Positions 34,950 to 43,385 are shown, counted from the stretch's first letter. The stretch is DNA of 64,000 nucleotides from AP-15 sp963796155 (GCA_963796155.1 CAWCKT010000015.1:121200-185199), one strand, 5' to 3'. Notes: generated from the sequence alone by a model not told the origin. Program-made: numbers and translations.

Positions 34950-36071
34950 ATGACCCTGATGACCGAAATCGAGGCCGCGCAAAGGACTGTCAACACAGAT
35001 TCGTACCAAATGTCCATAGGCGAGATCGTCAATATGTATAAAGACGGGGAGTTAATTATAAACCCCGTTTTCCAGAGGTTATTTCGATGGGAGTTGTCAC
35101 AAAAATCACGTTTGGTCGAGTTTATCCTTATCGGCATCCCATTACCTTCTATCTTCGTTTATGAAACTCCGGAAGGGAAGTGGGAGCTTGTCGATGGCCT
35201 CCAGAGAGTCTCAACTCTGCTAGAGTTTATGGGGCTTCTGAAGGAAGACGAGCACCTAAAGCCACCTTCAGTTCTTGAGGCGACAAAATATCTCCCGTCG
35301 CTCTACAATGTAGTTTGGGACGAACGTGAGGATATAGACGATGCCACAATTACTGAGCAGAACCCACTTCCCAAGACGCTCCAGTTGGCAATTAGACGTA
35401 GTCGGATAAGCGTCGAAATATTGAAGCGACCGAGCGATGCACATACGAAGTATGATTTATTCCAAAGATTGAATGGGTGGGGGTCAGCAGCCAACGCGCA
35501 GGAGTTACGCAACTGCGTTGTTGTCATGGTAAGTCAAGCCTTTTTTCACAAACTGCGTGAATTGACAAACTCGGAAATTTTCAAAGCAGTTATTCATGTT
35601 TCGGAGGAGCAGACGGAGATCCAGCGTGATATTGAATATCTCACACGATTTATCGTCTATCGTTACGTAGAGTATGATGGAAAACTTGACGTTGAGGAAT
35701 ACATTGACGACGGGATAATTAAAATCGCTGAGAACAACATATTTGACGGTACAGCCGAACAAAACCTCTTGGCCACGTTTAAATTGCTCTATGATTTACT
35801 GGGCGAAGATGCTTTGAGGCAATACACTGAAGAAGAAGCGCGATTTCGAGGGCGGGTTGGCTTGAATGCACTTGAAATCGTAGCAGTAGGTGTGTCCTTC
35901 AATTTGCCTGCAATACAGGGGTTACAGGAACCGACGACCTACATAGCGGACAAGGTGAAACGTCTGTGGAGCAATGAGGAGGTAAAAACGTTTTCGAGGC
36001 CGGGCCTTCGAGGGACGCAACGCATCCGAAAGACAATTCCATTCGGCAGAAGCTGGTTTAAACCGAGCTAG
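34950..36071 (+). CDS. DUF262 (ParB-like) domain protein of a two-gene defence-type system
   Basis: 373 residues. The N-terminal half is DUF262: NPVFQRLFRWELSQKSRLVEF (FQRLFRW at 41-47), LPSIFVYE and VDGLQRVSTL (81-90, a variant of the usual DGQQR). This ParB/Srx-like fold is shared by GmrSD type IV restriction and other defence proteins; here no HNH/DUF1524 nuclease follows. The C-terminal ~200 residues are unassigned and mostly helical. Strongly AT-biased relative to the window. It starts 17 bases after the recombinase and is followed 4 bases later by a HEPN nuclease gene. Confidence 0.82.
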   Translation: MTLMTEIEAAQRTVNTDSYQMSIGEIVNMYKDGELIINPVFQRLFRWELSQKSRLVEFILIGIPLPSIFVYETPEGKWELVDGLQRVSTLLEFMGLLKEDEHLKPPSVLEATKYLPSLYNVVWDEREDIDDATITEQNPLPKTLQLAIRRSRISVEILKRPSDAHTKYDLFQRLNGWGSAANAQELRNCVVVMVSQAFFHKLRELTNSEIFKAVIHVSEEQTEIQRDIEYLTRFIVYRYVEYDGKLDVEEYIDDGIIKIAENNIFDGTAEQNLLATFKLLYDLLGEDALRQYTEEEARFRGRVGLNALEIVAVGVSFNLPAIQGLQEPTTYIADKVKRLWSNEEVKTFSRPGLRGTQRIRKTIPFGRSWFKPS

Positions 36072-36075
36072 TGCG

Positions 36076-36726
36076 TTGCCGCGGCTGCGGACAACGGCGG
36101 AGTTTTCATCCGCGATAACCGCCGATCTCACTTGGAGGATCAAGGAAATATCTGATCTCCGGACGGCGGTACGGAGGATCGATGAGACGTTTAGGCGTAG
36201 TCTCTTGCGGGCTAGCGTGCCGCTTGTATATGCGCATTGGGAGGGGCACGTCTTGGTCGTTTCCAAATCGTATGTGGAATTCCTCGCGCTCCGCAGGCCT
36301 CGCTACTCGACACTTAAGCCGAGCTTTCGTCTAAATGAATTCTTTGGAACCTTCAGAAGAATGAGCGGGTCGCAACTAAATTACGGGCAGATTATCGATT
36401 TCCTGGAGCGAGTGTTAACCTGCGGGAATTTGCAATTTCGGCGGATTGACGAGGAAGTGGTCTCAGCAAAATCGAATCTTAATTCGCAGGTACTTAAGGA
36501 ATTGTGCTCGTACCTCTCGATAGATTACGCTCAATTTGAGGATGAGTTAGAGTTCATTGATAAAATTCTCCTGTACCGCAGAAATAATATAGCGCATGGC
36601 GAGTATATCCAGGTAGATGAGCAAATGCTCGAAGATATGTCCAACCGCGTAATAAAGATGATGCGCACCTTTAATGACCTTGTGGAAAATGACGTTGTTC
36701 TGGGAAGGTACAATGTCGCCAGTTAA
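36076..36726 (+). CDS. MAE_28990/MAE_18760-type HEPN nuclease
   Basis: 216 residues. TTG 36076 is the only start-type codon between an in-frame stop and the conserved region, four bases after the DUF262 stop. An SVPLVYAHWEGHV segment (48-59) and the HEPN R-x4-H motif R169-NNIA-H174 (RRNNIAHGEY) match the MAE_28990/MAE_18760 HEPN-like family, predicted RNases linked to defence and abortive infection. Coupled to the DUF262 gene, the two probably form a toxin-like effector with its controller. Low GC content supports transfer. Confidence 0.82.
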   Translation: MPRLRTTAEFSSAITADLTWRIKEISDLRTAVRRIDETFRRSLLRASVPLVYAHWEGHVLVVSKSYVEFLALRRPRYSTLKPSFRLNEFFGTFRRMSGSQLNYGQIIDFLERVLTCGNLQFRRIDEEVVSAKSNLNSQVLKELCSYLSIDYAQFEDELEFIDKILLYRRNNIAHGEYIQVDEQMLEDMSNRVIKMMRTFNDLVENDVVLGRYNVAS

Positions 36727-36777
36727 GCGCCGTCCGGCTGAGTGATTGTCCAGAATCGCCTACTATGCGGGCCAAAT

Positions 36778-36798
36778 GGGCGGATATCTGGTCCGCCC
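36778..36798 (+). terminator. Hairpin after the DUF262-HEPN pair
   Basis: GGGCGGA-TATCTGG-TCCGCCC forms a perfect 7-bp stem starting 51 bases after the HEPN stop. There is no T-run, but it is well placed to end the island transcript. Confidence 0.4.
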
Positions 36799-37060
36799 AA
36801 AGCCAAGCTGTTGTGCGGCCGTGACGCCTCTGTAGGCTTCCCTTCGACCCATACTTTTGCCGGCGCAGGGTGACTTTCCAGAAATCGTGTTATCGGACTT
36901 GCCCCTGTCGGCGCAAGATTATGGCAAATTGGTCAGCGGCTCGATAGCACGGCCGATGCGCCCGGTCGCACAGCCGAGAGGCACCAATGCCAGCAAAACA
37001 CTCGATCAACACAGTTTCCGACCCGGTGACGGTCAAAGCCAGGGCCGACGCCGGCGCTGA
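36799..37060. other. Gap between island and ClC gene
   Basis: About 260 bases. An ATG at 36987 opens a frame (MPAKHSINTVSDPV...) that runs into the ClC gene region in a different frame and could be its true N-terminus if one base is wrong near 37060-37100. No other feature was recognised. Confidence 0.35.
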
Positions 37061-37156
37061 TCCCCGTCCGGGATTTCCCGACCGCCGGCGGCGGAAGACG
37101 AGATCCGACGCATCGGGCTCCCGCTGCTCTCGATACTGGCCTTTGTCGTCGGCATC

Positions 37157-38863
37157 GTGAGCGGGTTCGGCGCGGTCGTTTTCCGCGATTTGATCGGTCT
37201 CGTGCACAACCTCTTGTTTCTCGGCCAGTTCGTCGTGCGATACGACGCCAATATTTTTACGCCGCCGAGCCCGTGGGGACCCTTCGTGATCCTGGTGCCG
37301 GTGATCGGGGCGGTCGGCGTCACGTTCCTCGTCACCAAATTCGCGCCGGAGGCAAGAGGGCACGGCGTGCCCGAAGTCATGGATGCGATTTACTACAATG
37401 GCGGTGTGATCCGTCCGATCGTCGCCGTCGTGAAGTCGCTCGCCTCGGCGCTCGCGATCGGCAGCGGGGCGGCGGTCGGCCGCGAGGGGCCGATCATCCA
37501 GATCGGCTCGGCATTCGGCTCGACCCTGGGCCAGATCATCCGGATGCCCCAGGGACAGCGCATCACCCTCGTGGCCGCCGGCGCCGGAGCCGGCATCGCG
37601 GCGACCTTCAACACGCCGATCGGCGGTGTATTGTTCGCGATCGAGCTGATGATGCCGGAAGTCAGCGTCCGGACCTTCTTGCCGGTCGCGATCGCGACGG
37701 GAACCGCGACCTTTATCGGCCGGGTGTTCTTCGGCGATCAGCCGGCCTTCGTCGTGCCGCTGCTGCCGCTCCAGCACCCCGATATCGGCGCGGCGCTGCT
37801 GCTGTTCCTTTACGCAATTCTCGGCGTGATTACCGGCCTCGCCGCGACCGGCTTTGTTCGCGGCCTGCATTTCCTCGAAGACCAGTTCGACAGGATCAAG
37901 GGGCCGTACGTAAGGCACATCCTCGGGATGCTGCTGGTCGGCATCCTGATCTATCTGCTGCATCAAAACTTTGGCCACTACTACGTCGAAGGCGTCGGCT
38001 ATTCCACGGTACAGGCCATCGTGTTCGGCCAGCTGAACGCGGCTTGGCTGTTGGCGCTGCTGTTCGTCTGCAAGCTGTTCGCGACGACCACCAGCCTCGG
38101 ATCAGGATCCTCGGGTGGGATCTTTTCGCCCTCCCTCTTTATGGGCGCGACGCTCGGCGGCGCCTTCGCTTCGGCTCTGATTGCCGTTCACGTGCCGCTC
38201 CCCATTAATGTGCCGGCTTTCGCAATGGTCGGCATGGCGGCAATGGTCGGCGGCGCTACCGGCGCGGCGATGACCGCCGTCACGATGATTTTCGAGATGA
38301 CGCGCGACTACAATATCGTGCTGCCGATGATCCTCGCCGTGGCATTCAGTCTCGGCGTGCGCCGCGTGCTGTCAGCTGAGAGCATCTACACGATGAAGCT
38401 GAGCCGGCGCGGTCACATGGTTCCAAAGGCGCTGCACGCCAACATGTTTCTCGTGCGCCGCGCCGCGGATGTGATGGATACCGATGTGCTCGTTCTGCCG
38501 GCGGAGACCGATTTTGACGAGTTCCTGAGCCGGCCGGAGCATGCCGGCCGCATGCGGCACGTCATCGTCACCCGAAACAACCGTATTTTCGGCGTCGTCC
38601 GCGTCAACACGGGGATCCGCCGAGGGCTAGCAAAAGTAGATACCGGCATCACTCTCGGCGATGTCGCCCGCCCCAATTTCACGATCGTGCGCGAGGACGA
38701 TATCGCCTTCGAGGTTATCGAGCGGATCTGGCGCAAGCGCGCGGTGATGGCGATTGTCGTGCAAAGCGGCTGGGTCCCGCGGCCGAAGAACATCGCCGGC
38801 GTGATCACAAAGGAACACGTCGCCGACTCCGTAGCGGCCAGCGTGCGGATCTATCCGAGCTAG
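37157..38863 (+). CDS. ClC-family chloride channel/antiporter with C-terminal CBS-like region
   Basis: At least 568 residues. Signatures GSGAAVGREGPIIQIG, the GNSGG-like GSGSSGGIFSPSLF and GMAAMVGGATGAAMTAV are those of ClC chloride/proton proteins. The C-terminal ~130 residues (FLVRRAADVMDTDVLVLP, ITKEHVADSV) resemble a CBS-domain pair. GTG 37157 lies inside the first membrane helix (LPLLSILAFVVGI precedes it in the same frame), so the true start must be farther left. Upstream in that frame a stop at 37058-37060 and no ATG/GTG exist, suggesting a frame error near 37060-37100. Confidence 0.85.
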   Translation: MSGFGAVVFRDLIGLVHNLLFLGQFVVRYDANIFTPPSPWGPFVILVPVIGAVGVTFLVTKFAPEARGHGVPEVMDAIYYNGGVIRPIVAVVKSLASALAIGSGAAVGREGPIIQIGSAFGSTLGQIIRMPQGQRITLVAAGAGAGIAATFNTPIGGVLFAIELMMPEVSVRTFLPVAIATGTATFIGRVFFGDQPAFVVPLLPLQHPDIGAALLLFLYAILGVITGLAATGFVRGLHFLEDQFDRIKGPYVRHILGMLLVGILIYLLHQNFGHYYVEGVGYSTVQAIVFGQLNAAWLLALLFVCKLFATTTSLGSGSSGGIFSPSLFMGATLGGAFASALIAVHVPLPINVPAFAMVGMAAMVGGATGAAMTAVTMIFEMTRDYNIVLPMILAVAFSLGVRRVLSAESIYTMKLSRRGHMVPKALHANMFLVRRAADVMDTDVLVLPAETDFDEFLSRPEHAGRMRHVIVTRNNRIFGVVRVNTGIRRGLAKVDTGITLGDVARPNFTIVREDDIAFEVIERIWRKRAVMAIVVQSGWVPRPKNIAGVITKEHVADSVAASVRIYPS

Positions 38864-38956
38864 CGTTCAGACTCATTCATACGGTTCATCGGACGACAGG
38901 AAGTAATCCAGCGCCTTATTTGATCACGAAGGGCTGCCACGCCGCCCCTGTTTCAG

Positions 38957-39427
38957 TCAGCGCGGCGGGAGGCCGAGGCGGGGGATCTCGATTGCCGGAC
39001 AGCGGTTCATGACCACCTTGAGGCCGGCTGCTTCGGCGCGGGCGGCCGCGGCGTCGTCACGCACTCCGAGCTGCATCCACACGACCTTGGCGCCGACAGC
39101 GATCGCCTCGTCGACGACCCCGCCGGCCGCCTCGGCGCGGCGAAAGACGTCGACCATGTCGATCGGCTCGGGCACCTCGGCGAGCGAGGCGAAGCACCGC
39201 TCGCCGTTGATCGAGCCGGTGGCCGCGTTGGGGTTGACCGGGATCGTCCGGTAGCCGCGCCGCTGCAGATAGGCCATGACCCGATGGCTCGGCCGCTCGC
39301 GCCTCGGGCTCGCGCCGACGACGGCGATGGTTTGCACGCCCTCGAGGATGCCGCGCAGATAGTCGTCGGGGTAGCTCTCGTGATCCACCAGAACCTCAGC
39401 GATCGCGCCGGCGAGCGCGGAGGACAT
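38957..39427 (-). CDS. CoA-binding domain protein (YccU-like)
   Basis: 156 residues. Rossmann-type CoA_binding fold: AVVGASPRRERPSHRV, RGYRTIPVNPNA, DMVDVFRRAEAA and VVWMQLGVRDDAAAARAEAAG, ending CPAIEIPRL. The family resembles the CoA-binding domain of succinyl-CoA synthetase; the function of the solitary protein is not established. It is preceded on the same strand by a decayed binding-protein remnant. Confidence 0.86.
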   Translation of the reverse strand: MSSALAGAIAEVLVDHESYPDDYLRGILEGVQTIAVVGASPRRERPSHRVMAYLQRRGYRTIPVNPNAATGSINGERCFASLAEVPEPIDMVDVFRRAEAAGGVVDEAIAVGAKVVWMQLGVRDDAAAARAEAAGLKVVMNRCPAIEIPRLGLPPR

Positions 39428-39479
39428 GCGCCGCCGTCATCGCGCCGGCCAGCAGAAGCATCAACTCGCGGCGTCTCAT
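39396..39479 (-). pseudogene. 5' remnant of a PF04392-type ABC binding-protein gene
   Basis: Twenty-seven codons beginning MRRRELMLLLAG match the signal-peptide start of the intact paralogue at 40873 nearly base for base (about 55 bases including upstream GATCGA). Then the frame ends. Just before its ATG the sequence reads VEVIE-TGA, the 3' end of another copy, with an ATGA overlap. The segment is debris of a tandem array and not a functional gene. Confidence 0.6.
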
Positions 39480-39599
39480 TCGATCACCTCGACGGCGCAG
39501 CCCGGGATCCGCCGAATGTGCGTACCGGGTCCTCGGCCGATCTGAGCGAAACGACATAATGCCTTGCTTGTAAAGGGCGCGGCCAATAGAGTTTCTCGC

Positions 39600-39824
39600 A
39601 TGGTCGACGAACCCGAAAACATCGTTCTGCGCGCGTTGAATCGAATCAGGGAGCAGAATGACACGATCCTTCGCAAGCTCGACGAGGTGATCACGCGGCT
39701 CAGTGCGGTGGCGCGCGACATTGCGGGAATCAAAGTGGACTATGCGGCCACCCAGCTGCGACTGGATAACATGGATCGGCGGATCGAGCGGATCGAGCGG
39801 CGCCTCGACCTCGCCGAAGCGTGA
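39600..39824 (+). CDS. Small coiled-coil protein
   Basis: 74 residues from ATG 39600: MVDEPENIVLRALNRIREQNDTILRKLDEVITRL, then helices with regular charge (NMDRRIERIERRLDLAEA). It is predicted to be almost entirely alpha-helical coiled coil. Similar short MVDEPENIVL proteins are common in Bradyrhizobium-like genomes and have no known function. It lies between copies of the PF04392 gene family. The longer in-frame start at 39564 adds residues unlike the homologues. Confidence 0.6.
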   Translation: MVDEPENIVLRALNRIREQNDTILRKLDEVITRLSAVARDIAGIKVDYAATQLRLDNMDRRIERIERRLDLAEA

Positions 39825-39895
39825 TCTCGACCAAAGACGAGCGGCCACCGGAATGGGCGTTCGGCGCAGGCCATGGACGGCGCGGCCCTGCCCGT

Positions 39896-40873
39896 TCATT
39901 CGATCACTTCGTCGGCGCGGGCGAGGATCGAGGGCGGGACCGTCAGGCCGAGCGCCTTGGCGGTCTTGAGATTGACGACCAGCTCGAATGTGGTCGGCTG
40001 CTGGACCGGCAAATCGGCGGGCTTCGCGCCCTTGAGGATCCTTCCGGCGTAAATGCCGACCTGGCGATAGGCTGCCGTGAGGCTCGGTCCATAGCTGATC
40101 AGGCCGCCGGCCGTGGCGAATGCACGGAGCTCATAGATCGCCGGAACGGCATGGCGTGCTGCCAGCGCCACGAGCTGCTCGCGCCGGCTGGTGAAGAACG
40201 GATCGGCGCCGACGAGGAGCGCGCCGGCATGCAGTTGGACGAGGGAGGCGAAGGCGGCATCGATCTCGCTTTCGCTGCCGGCCTTCAGAATAGCGAGCTG
40301 CACTCCTTTCGCACGCGCCGCTTCCTGCACGTCTCGGATCATAGCCTCGGCATTCGGATTGTTCGGGTTCACGAGCAGGGCGATCACCCCGGCCTGGGGA
40401 ACCAGCTCGGACAGCAGCTCGAACCGCTTGGGCATCAGCTCGATGGCCATGATGCTGATGCCCGTGAGGTTGCCGCCCGGCCGGGCGAGACTGGCGACCA
40501 GGCCCTCCGCGACCGGGTCGCCGGCCGAGAAGACGATCGGGGTCGTCGAGGTCGCACTTTTCGCCGCTAGTGCCGAAGGGGCGCCGCCGCTGGCCACGAT
40601 CAAATCGACCTTGCGGCCGACGAGGTCGGCGGCCAATGCCGGCAGCCGATCATAGCGGCCCTCCGCCCAGCGGTATTCGATCGCCAGGTTTTGTCCCTCG
40701 ACGTAGCCGGTTTCGCTCAGTCCCTGCCGGAACGCGGCGATGAGCGGAGCAGCCGGGCCGGGCGAGCCGCTGCCGAGGAAGCCGATCACCGGCATCGCCT
40801 TCTGCTGCGCGCGCAGGGCATGCGCCGCCGCCATCATGCCGGCCAGCAGCACCATCAACTCGCGGCGTCTCAT
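39896..40873 (-). CDS. ABC-type substrate-binding protein (PF04392/TrpX-like)
   Basis: 325 residues starting MRRRELMVLLAG, a twin-Arg-like or Sec signal ending in HALRAQQK. The mature part has the two-lobed PF04392 fold: VIGFLGSGSPGP, YVEGQNLAIEYRWAEG, PIVFSAGDPVAEGLV, LARPGGNLTGI and GGLISYGPSL. This family binds amino acids or aromatic compounds but is often encoded alone, as here. It ends in ARADEVIE-TGA; the same ending precedes the ATG on its left and right, a sign of a once longer tandem array. Confidence 0.88.
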   Translation of the reverse strand: MRRRELMVLLAGMMAAAHALRAQQKAMPVIGFLGSGSPGPAAPLIAAFRQGLSETGYVEGQNLAIEYRWAEGRYDRLPALAADLVGRKVDLIVASGGAPSALAAKSATSTTPIVFSAGDPVAEGLVASLARPGGNLTGISIMAIELMPKRFELLSELVPQAGVIALLVNPNNPNAEAMIRDVQEAARAKGVQLAILKAGSESEIDAAFASLVQLHAGALLVGADPFFTSRREQLVALAARHAVPAIYELRAFATAGGLISYGPSLTAAYRQVGIYAGRILKGAKPADLPVQQPTTFELVVNLKTAKALGLTVPPSILARADEVIE

Positions 40874-40944
40874 TCGATCACCTCGTCGTCACGGGCGCGC
40901 ATTCACCGAGACTCCTGCTGTCGGGCCTCCCCCGGACCCGGCTC

Positions 40945-41250
40945 TCAATGTCCGACCAGTTTCGCCACCGCGAACATGGCGCCGACGATTGCCACGATGT
41001 TTACGACGAGCGTACCGAGGATCAACCCGAAGACACGGTTCAGGATATCCGCCTTGATCGCTTCAATCTTGGCCTCCAGACGCAACTCGGCTTCGCGGAT
41101 CTCGGTGCGAAGCTCTGCGATATCCGCCTTGGTGGCGAGATCGGCGCCCTCCATCCCCTCCTGCACCGCTGCGACGACGGCCTCGGCTTGCGGCTCGGTG
41201 AAGCCGGCCTCGCGCAGCCGTTTTGCGACTTTCAGGGTGTCGATCGCCAT
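40945..41250 (-). CDS. DUF1640-like coiled-coil membrane protein
   Basis: 101 residues from ATG 41250 (MAIDTLKVAKRLREAGFTEPQAEA). A helix-rich coiled coil (ADLATKADIAELRTEIREAELRLEAKIEAI) is followed by one membrane helix (LILGTLVVNIVAIVGAMFAVAKL). This is the pattern of DUF1640/CCDC90-like proteins. The function is unknown. The longer frame to 41310 is possible but lacks a better start. Confidence 0.75.
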   Translation of the reverse strand: MAIDTLKVAKRLREAGFTEPQAEAVVAAVQEGMEGADLATKADIAELRTEIREAELRLEAKIEAIKADILNRVFGLILGTLVVNIVAIVGAMFAVAKLVGH

Positions 41251-41364
41251 CTTACGCGTCGTGAGCCCGTACCCGTCATCGGAACCCCGATGATAACTGG
41301 ACCATGACATGTACCGGATCAGGCCAGCAAGCAGCAGCAGAGCTGCGTATCCGTCGGGGCCCCC

Positions 41365-41410
41365 ACCCTGACCCTCCCCCGCTAGCGGAGGAGGGAGTGG
41401 GGAGGGGGCG
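41365..41410. repeat. GC-rich palindromic repeat
   Basis: CCCTCCCCCGCTAGCGGAGGAGGG and its flank form an inverted element of the type found repeatedly in this window (also 48572-48635, 52520-52665 and 55450-55500). It lies 3' of the enoyl-CoA hydratase and may end its transcript. Confidence 0.5.
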
Positions 41411-41413
41411 GTC

Positions 41414-42226
41414 TCAGCGGTCGTGCCAGACCGGGACGCGCTTGGCGAGGAAGGCGTCGATGCCTTCGCCCGCGTCGCGGGCCAGCATGTTCGTCGTCAT
41501 GACCTCGGCGGCATAGCGGTAGGCGGCCGCGAGGTCGAGCTCGGCCTGGCGGTAGAAGGCCTCCTTGCCGATCGCGACGGTCAGCGCGGACTTACCGGCG
41601 ATCTCTCGCGCCAGAGCGTCGACCGCATCGCGCAGAGCCTCCCGCGGCACCACCCGGTTGATCAGCCCGATCGCCTGCGCCCTCTCGGCATCGATTAATG
41701 CGCCGGTCAGCAGCATCTCCATCGCCGCCTTGCGCCCGACCGCACGCGTCAGCGCCACCATCGGCGTCGAGCAGAAGAGGCCGATATTGACGCCGGGTGT
41801 GGCGAACCGGGCATCTTCGGCGGCGACCGCGAGATCGCAGGTCGCGACCAGCTGGCAGCCGGCCGCCGTCGCCACGCCGTGAACCTCGGCGATGACCGGC
41901 TTCGGTAATCTGACGATCGCCAGCATCAGCTCGCTGCATTGGGCAAAGAGGCGCTCATAGGTCTCGCGCCGCTGATCGGTGCGCATCTCGCGCAAATCGT
42001 GCCCGGCGCAGAAGGCGGGACCGGCGCCGGCGATGACGACGACCCGGGTTTGCGGGTCCGTCGCCGCGCGGCCGAGCGCTTCGATCAGCGCCGACATCAG
42101 CGCGGCCGACAGCGCGTTACGCGCCTGAGGCCTGTTCAGGGTGAGGCGCAGAACCTCCCGATCGCGCTCCTCGAGCAGAATTGGGCCGTTCTCCGTGATC
42201 CTCGGCATTGCCGTCATCGCCGTCAT
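41414..42226 (-). CDS. Enoyl-CoA hydratase/isomerase family protein
   Basis: 270 residues. Crotonase fold: LNRPQARNALS, oxyanion AGAGPAFCAGHDL, VHGVATAAGCQLVATCDLAVAAEDARFATPGVNIG with the Gly/Cys loop, and LLTGALIDAERAQAIGLINRVV. It hydrates or isomerises an enoyl-CoA thioester. MTAMTAMPR offers three closely spaced starts. The canonical second catalytic glutamate (CEGA...) is not clearly present, so the precise reaction is uncertain. Confidence 0.88.
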   Translation of the reverse strand: MTAMTAMPRITENGPILLEERDREVLRLTLNRPQARNALSAALMSALIEALGRAATDPQTRVVVIAGAGPAFCAGHDLREMRTDQRRETYERLFAQCSELMLAIVRLPKPVIAEVHGVATAAGCQLVATCDLAVAAEDARFATPGVNIGLFCSTPMVALTRAVGRKAAMEMLLTGALIDAERAQAIGLINRVVPREALRDAVDALAREIAGKSALTVAIGKEAFYRQAELDLAAAYRYAAEVMTTNMLARDAGEGIDAFLAKRVPVWHDR

Positions 42227-42375
42227 CGCCGTCTCGCGTTTGCTTACCCGTCATGTTGTACTGCCGCCACCGTCCGCAAGGAACTCCGCTTGACCGTCAC
42301 CCTCTGATCGCTTACATCAGCGCCTCTTGCGGACCGGGTTGCAATCCGGCCTGCCCGTAGGCTGTGCCCCGAGTG

Positions 42376-42837
42376 ATGAAGACCTTCTCCGCGAAACCGT
42401 CCGATATCGACAAGAAATGGTTGCTGATCGATGCCGACGGCTTGGTGCTGGGCCGGCTCGCCGCGATCATCGCCACCCGCCTGCGCGGCAAGCACAAGCC
42501 GTCCTATACGCCGCATATGGATTGCGGCGACAACGTCGTCGTCATAAATGCCGAAAAGGTCCAGCTGACCGGCAACAAGCGCAAGGACGACATCTTTTAT
42601 TGGCATACGGGTTACCCCGGCGGCATCAAGGGGCGCAGCAAGGGCGCCATTCTCGACGGCAAGCATCCCGAGCGCGTCATCGAGAAGGCGGTCGAGCGCA
42701 TGGTGCCGCGCGGACCGCTCGGGCGGCGGGTGATGAAGAACCTGAGGGTCTTTGCCGGGCCCGAGCACCGCCACGAGGCGCAGCAGCCGGTCCCGCTCGA
42801 CGTCGGCTCATTGAACCGCAAGAATGCAAGGGCGTAG
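42376..42837 (+). CDS. rplM: Ribosomal protein L13
   Basis: 153 residues: KTFSAKPSDIDKKWLLIDADG, RLAAIIATRLRGKHKPSYTPHMDCGD, KLTGNK-like KVQLTGNKRKDD and YWHTGYPGGIKG. This is L13 of the large subunit. ATG 42376 follows a GTG at 42373. rpsI begins six bases after the stop, the conserved L13-S9 order. Confidence 0.97.
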   Translation: MKTFSAKPSDIDKKWLLIDADGLVLGRLAAIIATRLRGKHKPSYTPHMDCGDNVVVINAEKVQLTGNKRKDDIFYWHTGYPGGIKGRSKGAILDGKHPERVIEKAVERMVPRGPLGRRVMKNLRVFAGPEHRHEAQQPVPLDVGSLNRKNARA

Positions 42838-42842
42838 TGAGG

Positions 42843-43379
42843 ATGGCCGATAACGATCAACCGCAGCGCCCCGGCCCTCAGACCTTCCAAGGTCTGGCGA
42901 GCCTGCGCACAGCGCTGGCGACGGCGCGGCCGGCGCCGGCTGCACCCGTTCCGACATTTGCGCCGATCGATGTCGAGCCGCGACGCGATGCGCTCGGCAG
43001 GTCCTATGCCACCGGCAAGCGCAAGGATGCGGTCGCCCGCGTGTGGATCAAGCCCGGTGTGGGCAAGATCGACGTCAACGGCCGCGAAAGCCCGGTCTAC
43101 TTCGCTCGGCCGGTGCTGCGCATGCTGATCAACCAGCCTTTCGTCGCGGCCAACCGACTGGGTCAGTTCGATGTCTGGTGTACGGTCAAGGGCGGCGGGC
43201 TCTCCGGTCAGGCCGGTGCAGTGCGGCACGGCATCAGCAAGGCGCTCACCTATTACGAGCCGTCCCTGCGCCCGCTCCTGAAGCAGCAGGGTTTTCTGAC
43301 GCGCGACAGCCGCATCGTCGAGCGCAAGAAATACGGCAAGCGCAAGGCCCGCCGCAGCTTCCAGTTCTCGAAGCGCTGA
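42843..43379 (+). CDS. rpsI: Ribosomal protein S9 with N-terminal extension
   Basis: 178 residues. The conserved S9 core (YATGKRKDAVARVWIKPG, GGGLSGQAGAVRHGISKAL, RDSRIVERKKYGKRKARRSFQFSKR) starts at about residue 58. The preceding ~55 residues, rich in Ala/Pro, are absent from E. coli S9 and typical of several alphaproteobacteria. The C-terminal SKR tail contacts P-site tRNA. Forms an operon with rplM. Confidence 0.97.
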   Translation: MADNDQPQRPGPQTFQGLASLRTALATARPAPAAPVPTFAPIDVEPRRDALGRSYATGKRKDAVARVWIKPGVGKIDVNGRESPVYFARPVLRMLINQPFVAANRLGQFDVWCTVKGGGLSGQAGAVRHGISKALTYYEPSLRPLLKQQGFLTRDSRIVERKKYGKRKARRSFQFSKR

Positions 43380-43385
43380 ACCAAC

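Noticed and set aside
39396..39899. A 167-codon minus-strand frame starting at the ATGA overlap after the PF04392 gene
   Set aside because: It joins unrelated debris and runs opposite the coiled-coil gene at 39600; only the last 27 codons resemble a real gene start.
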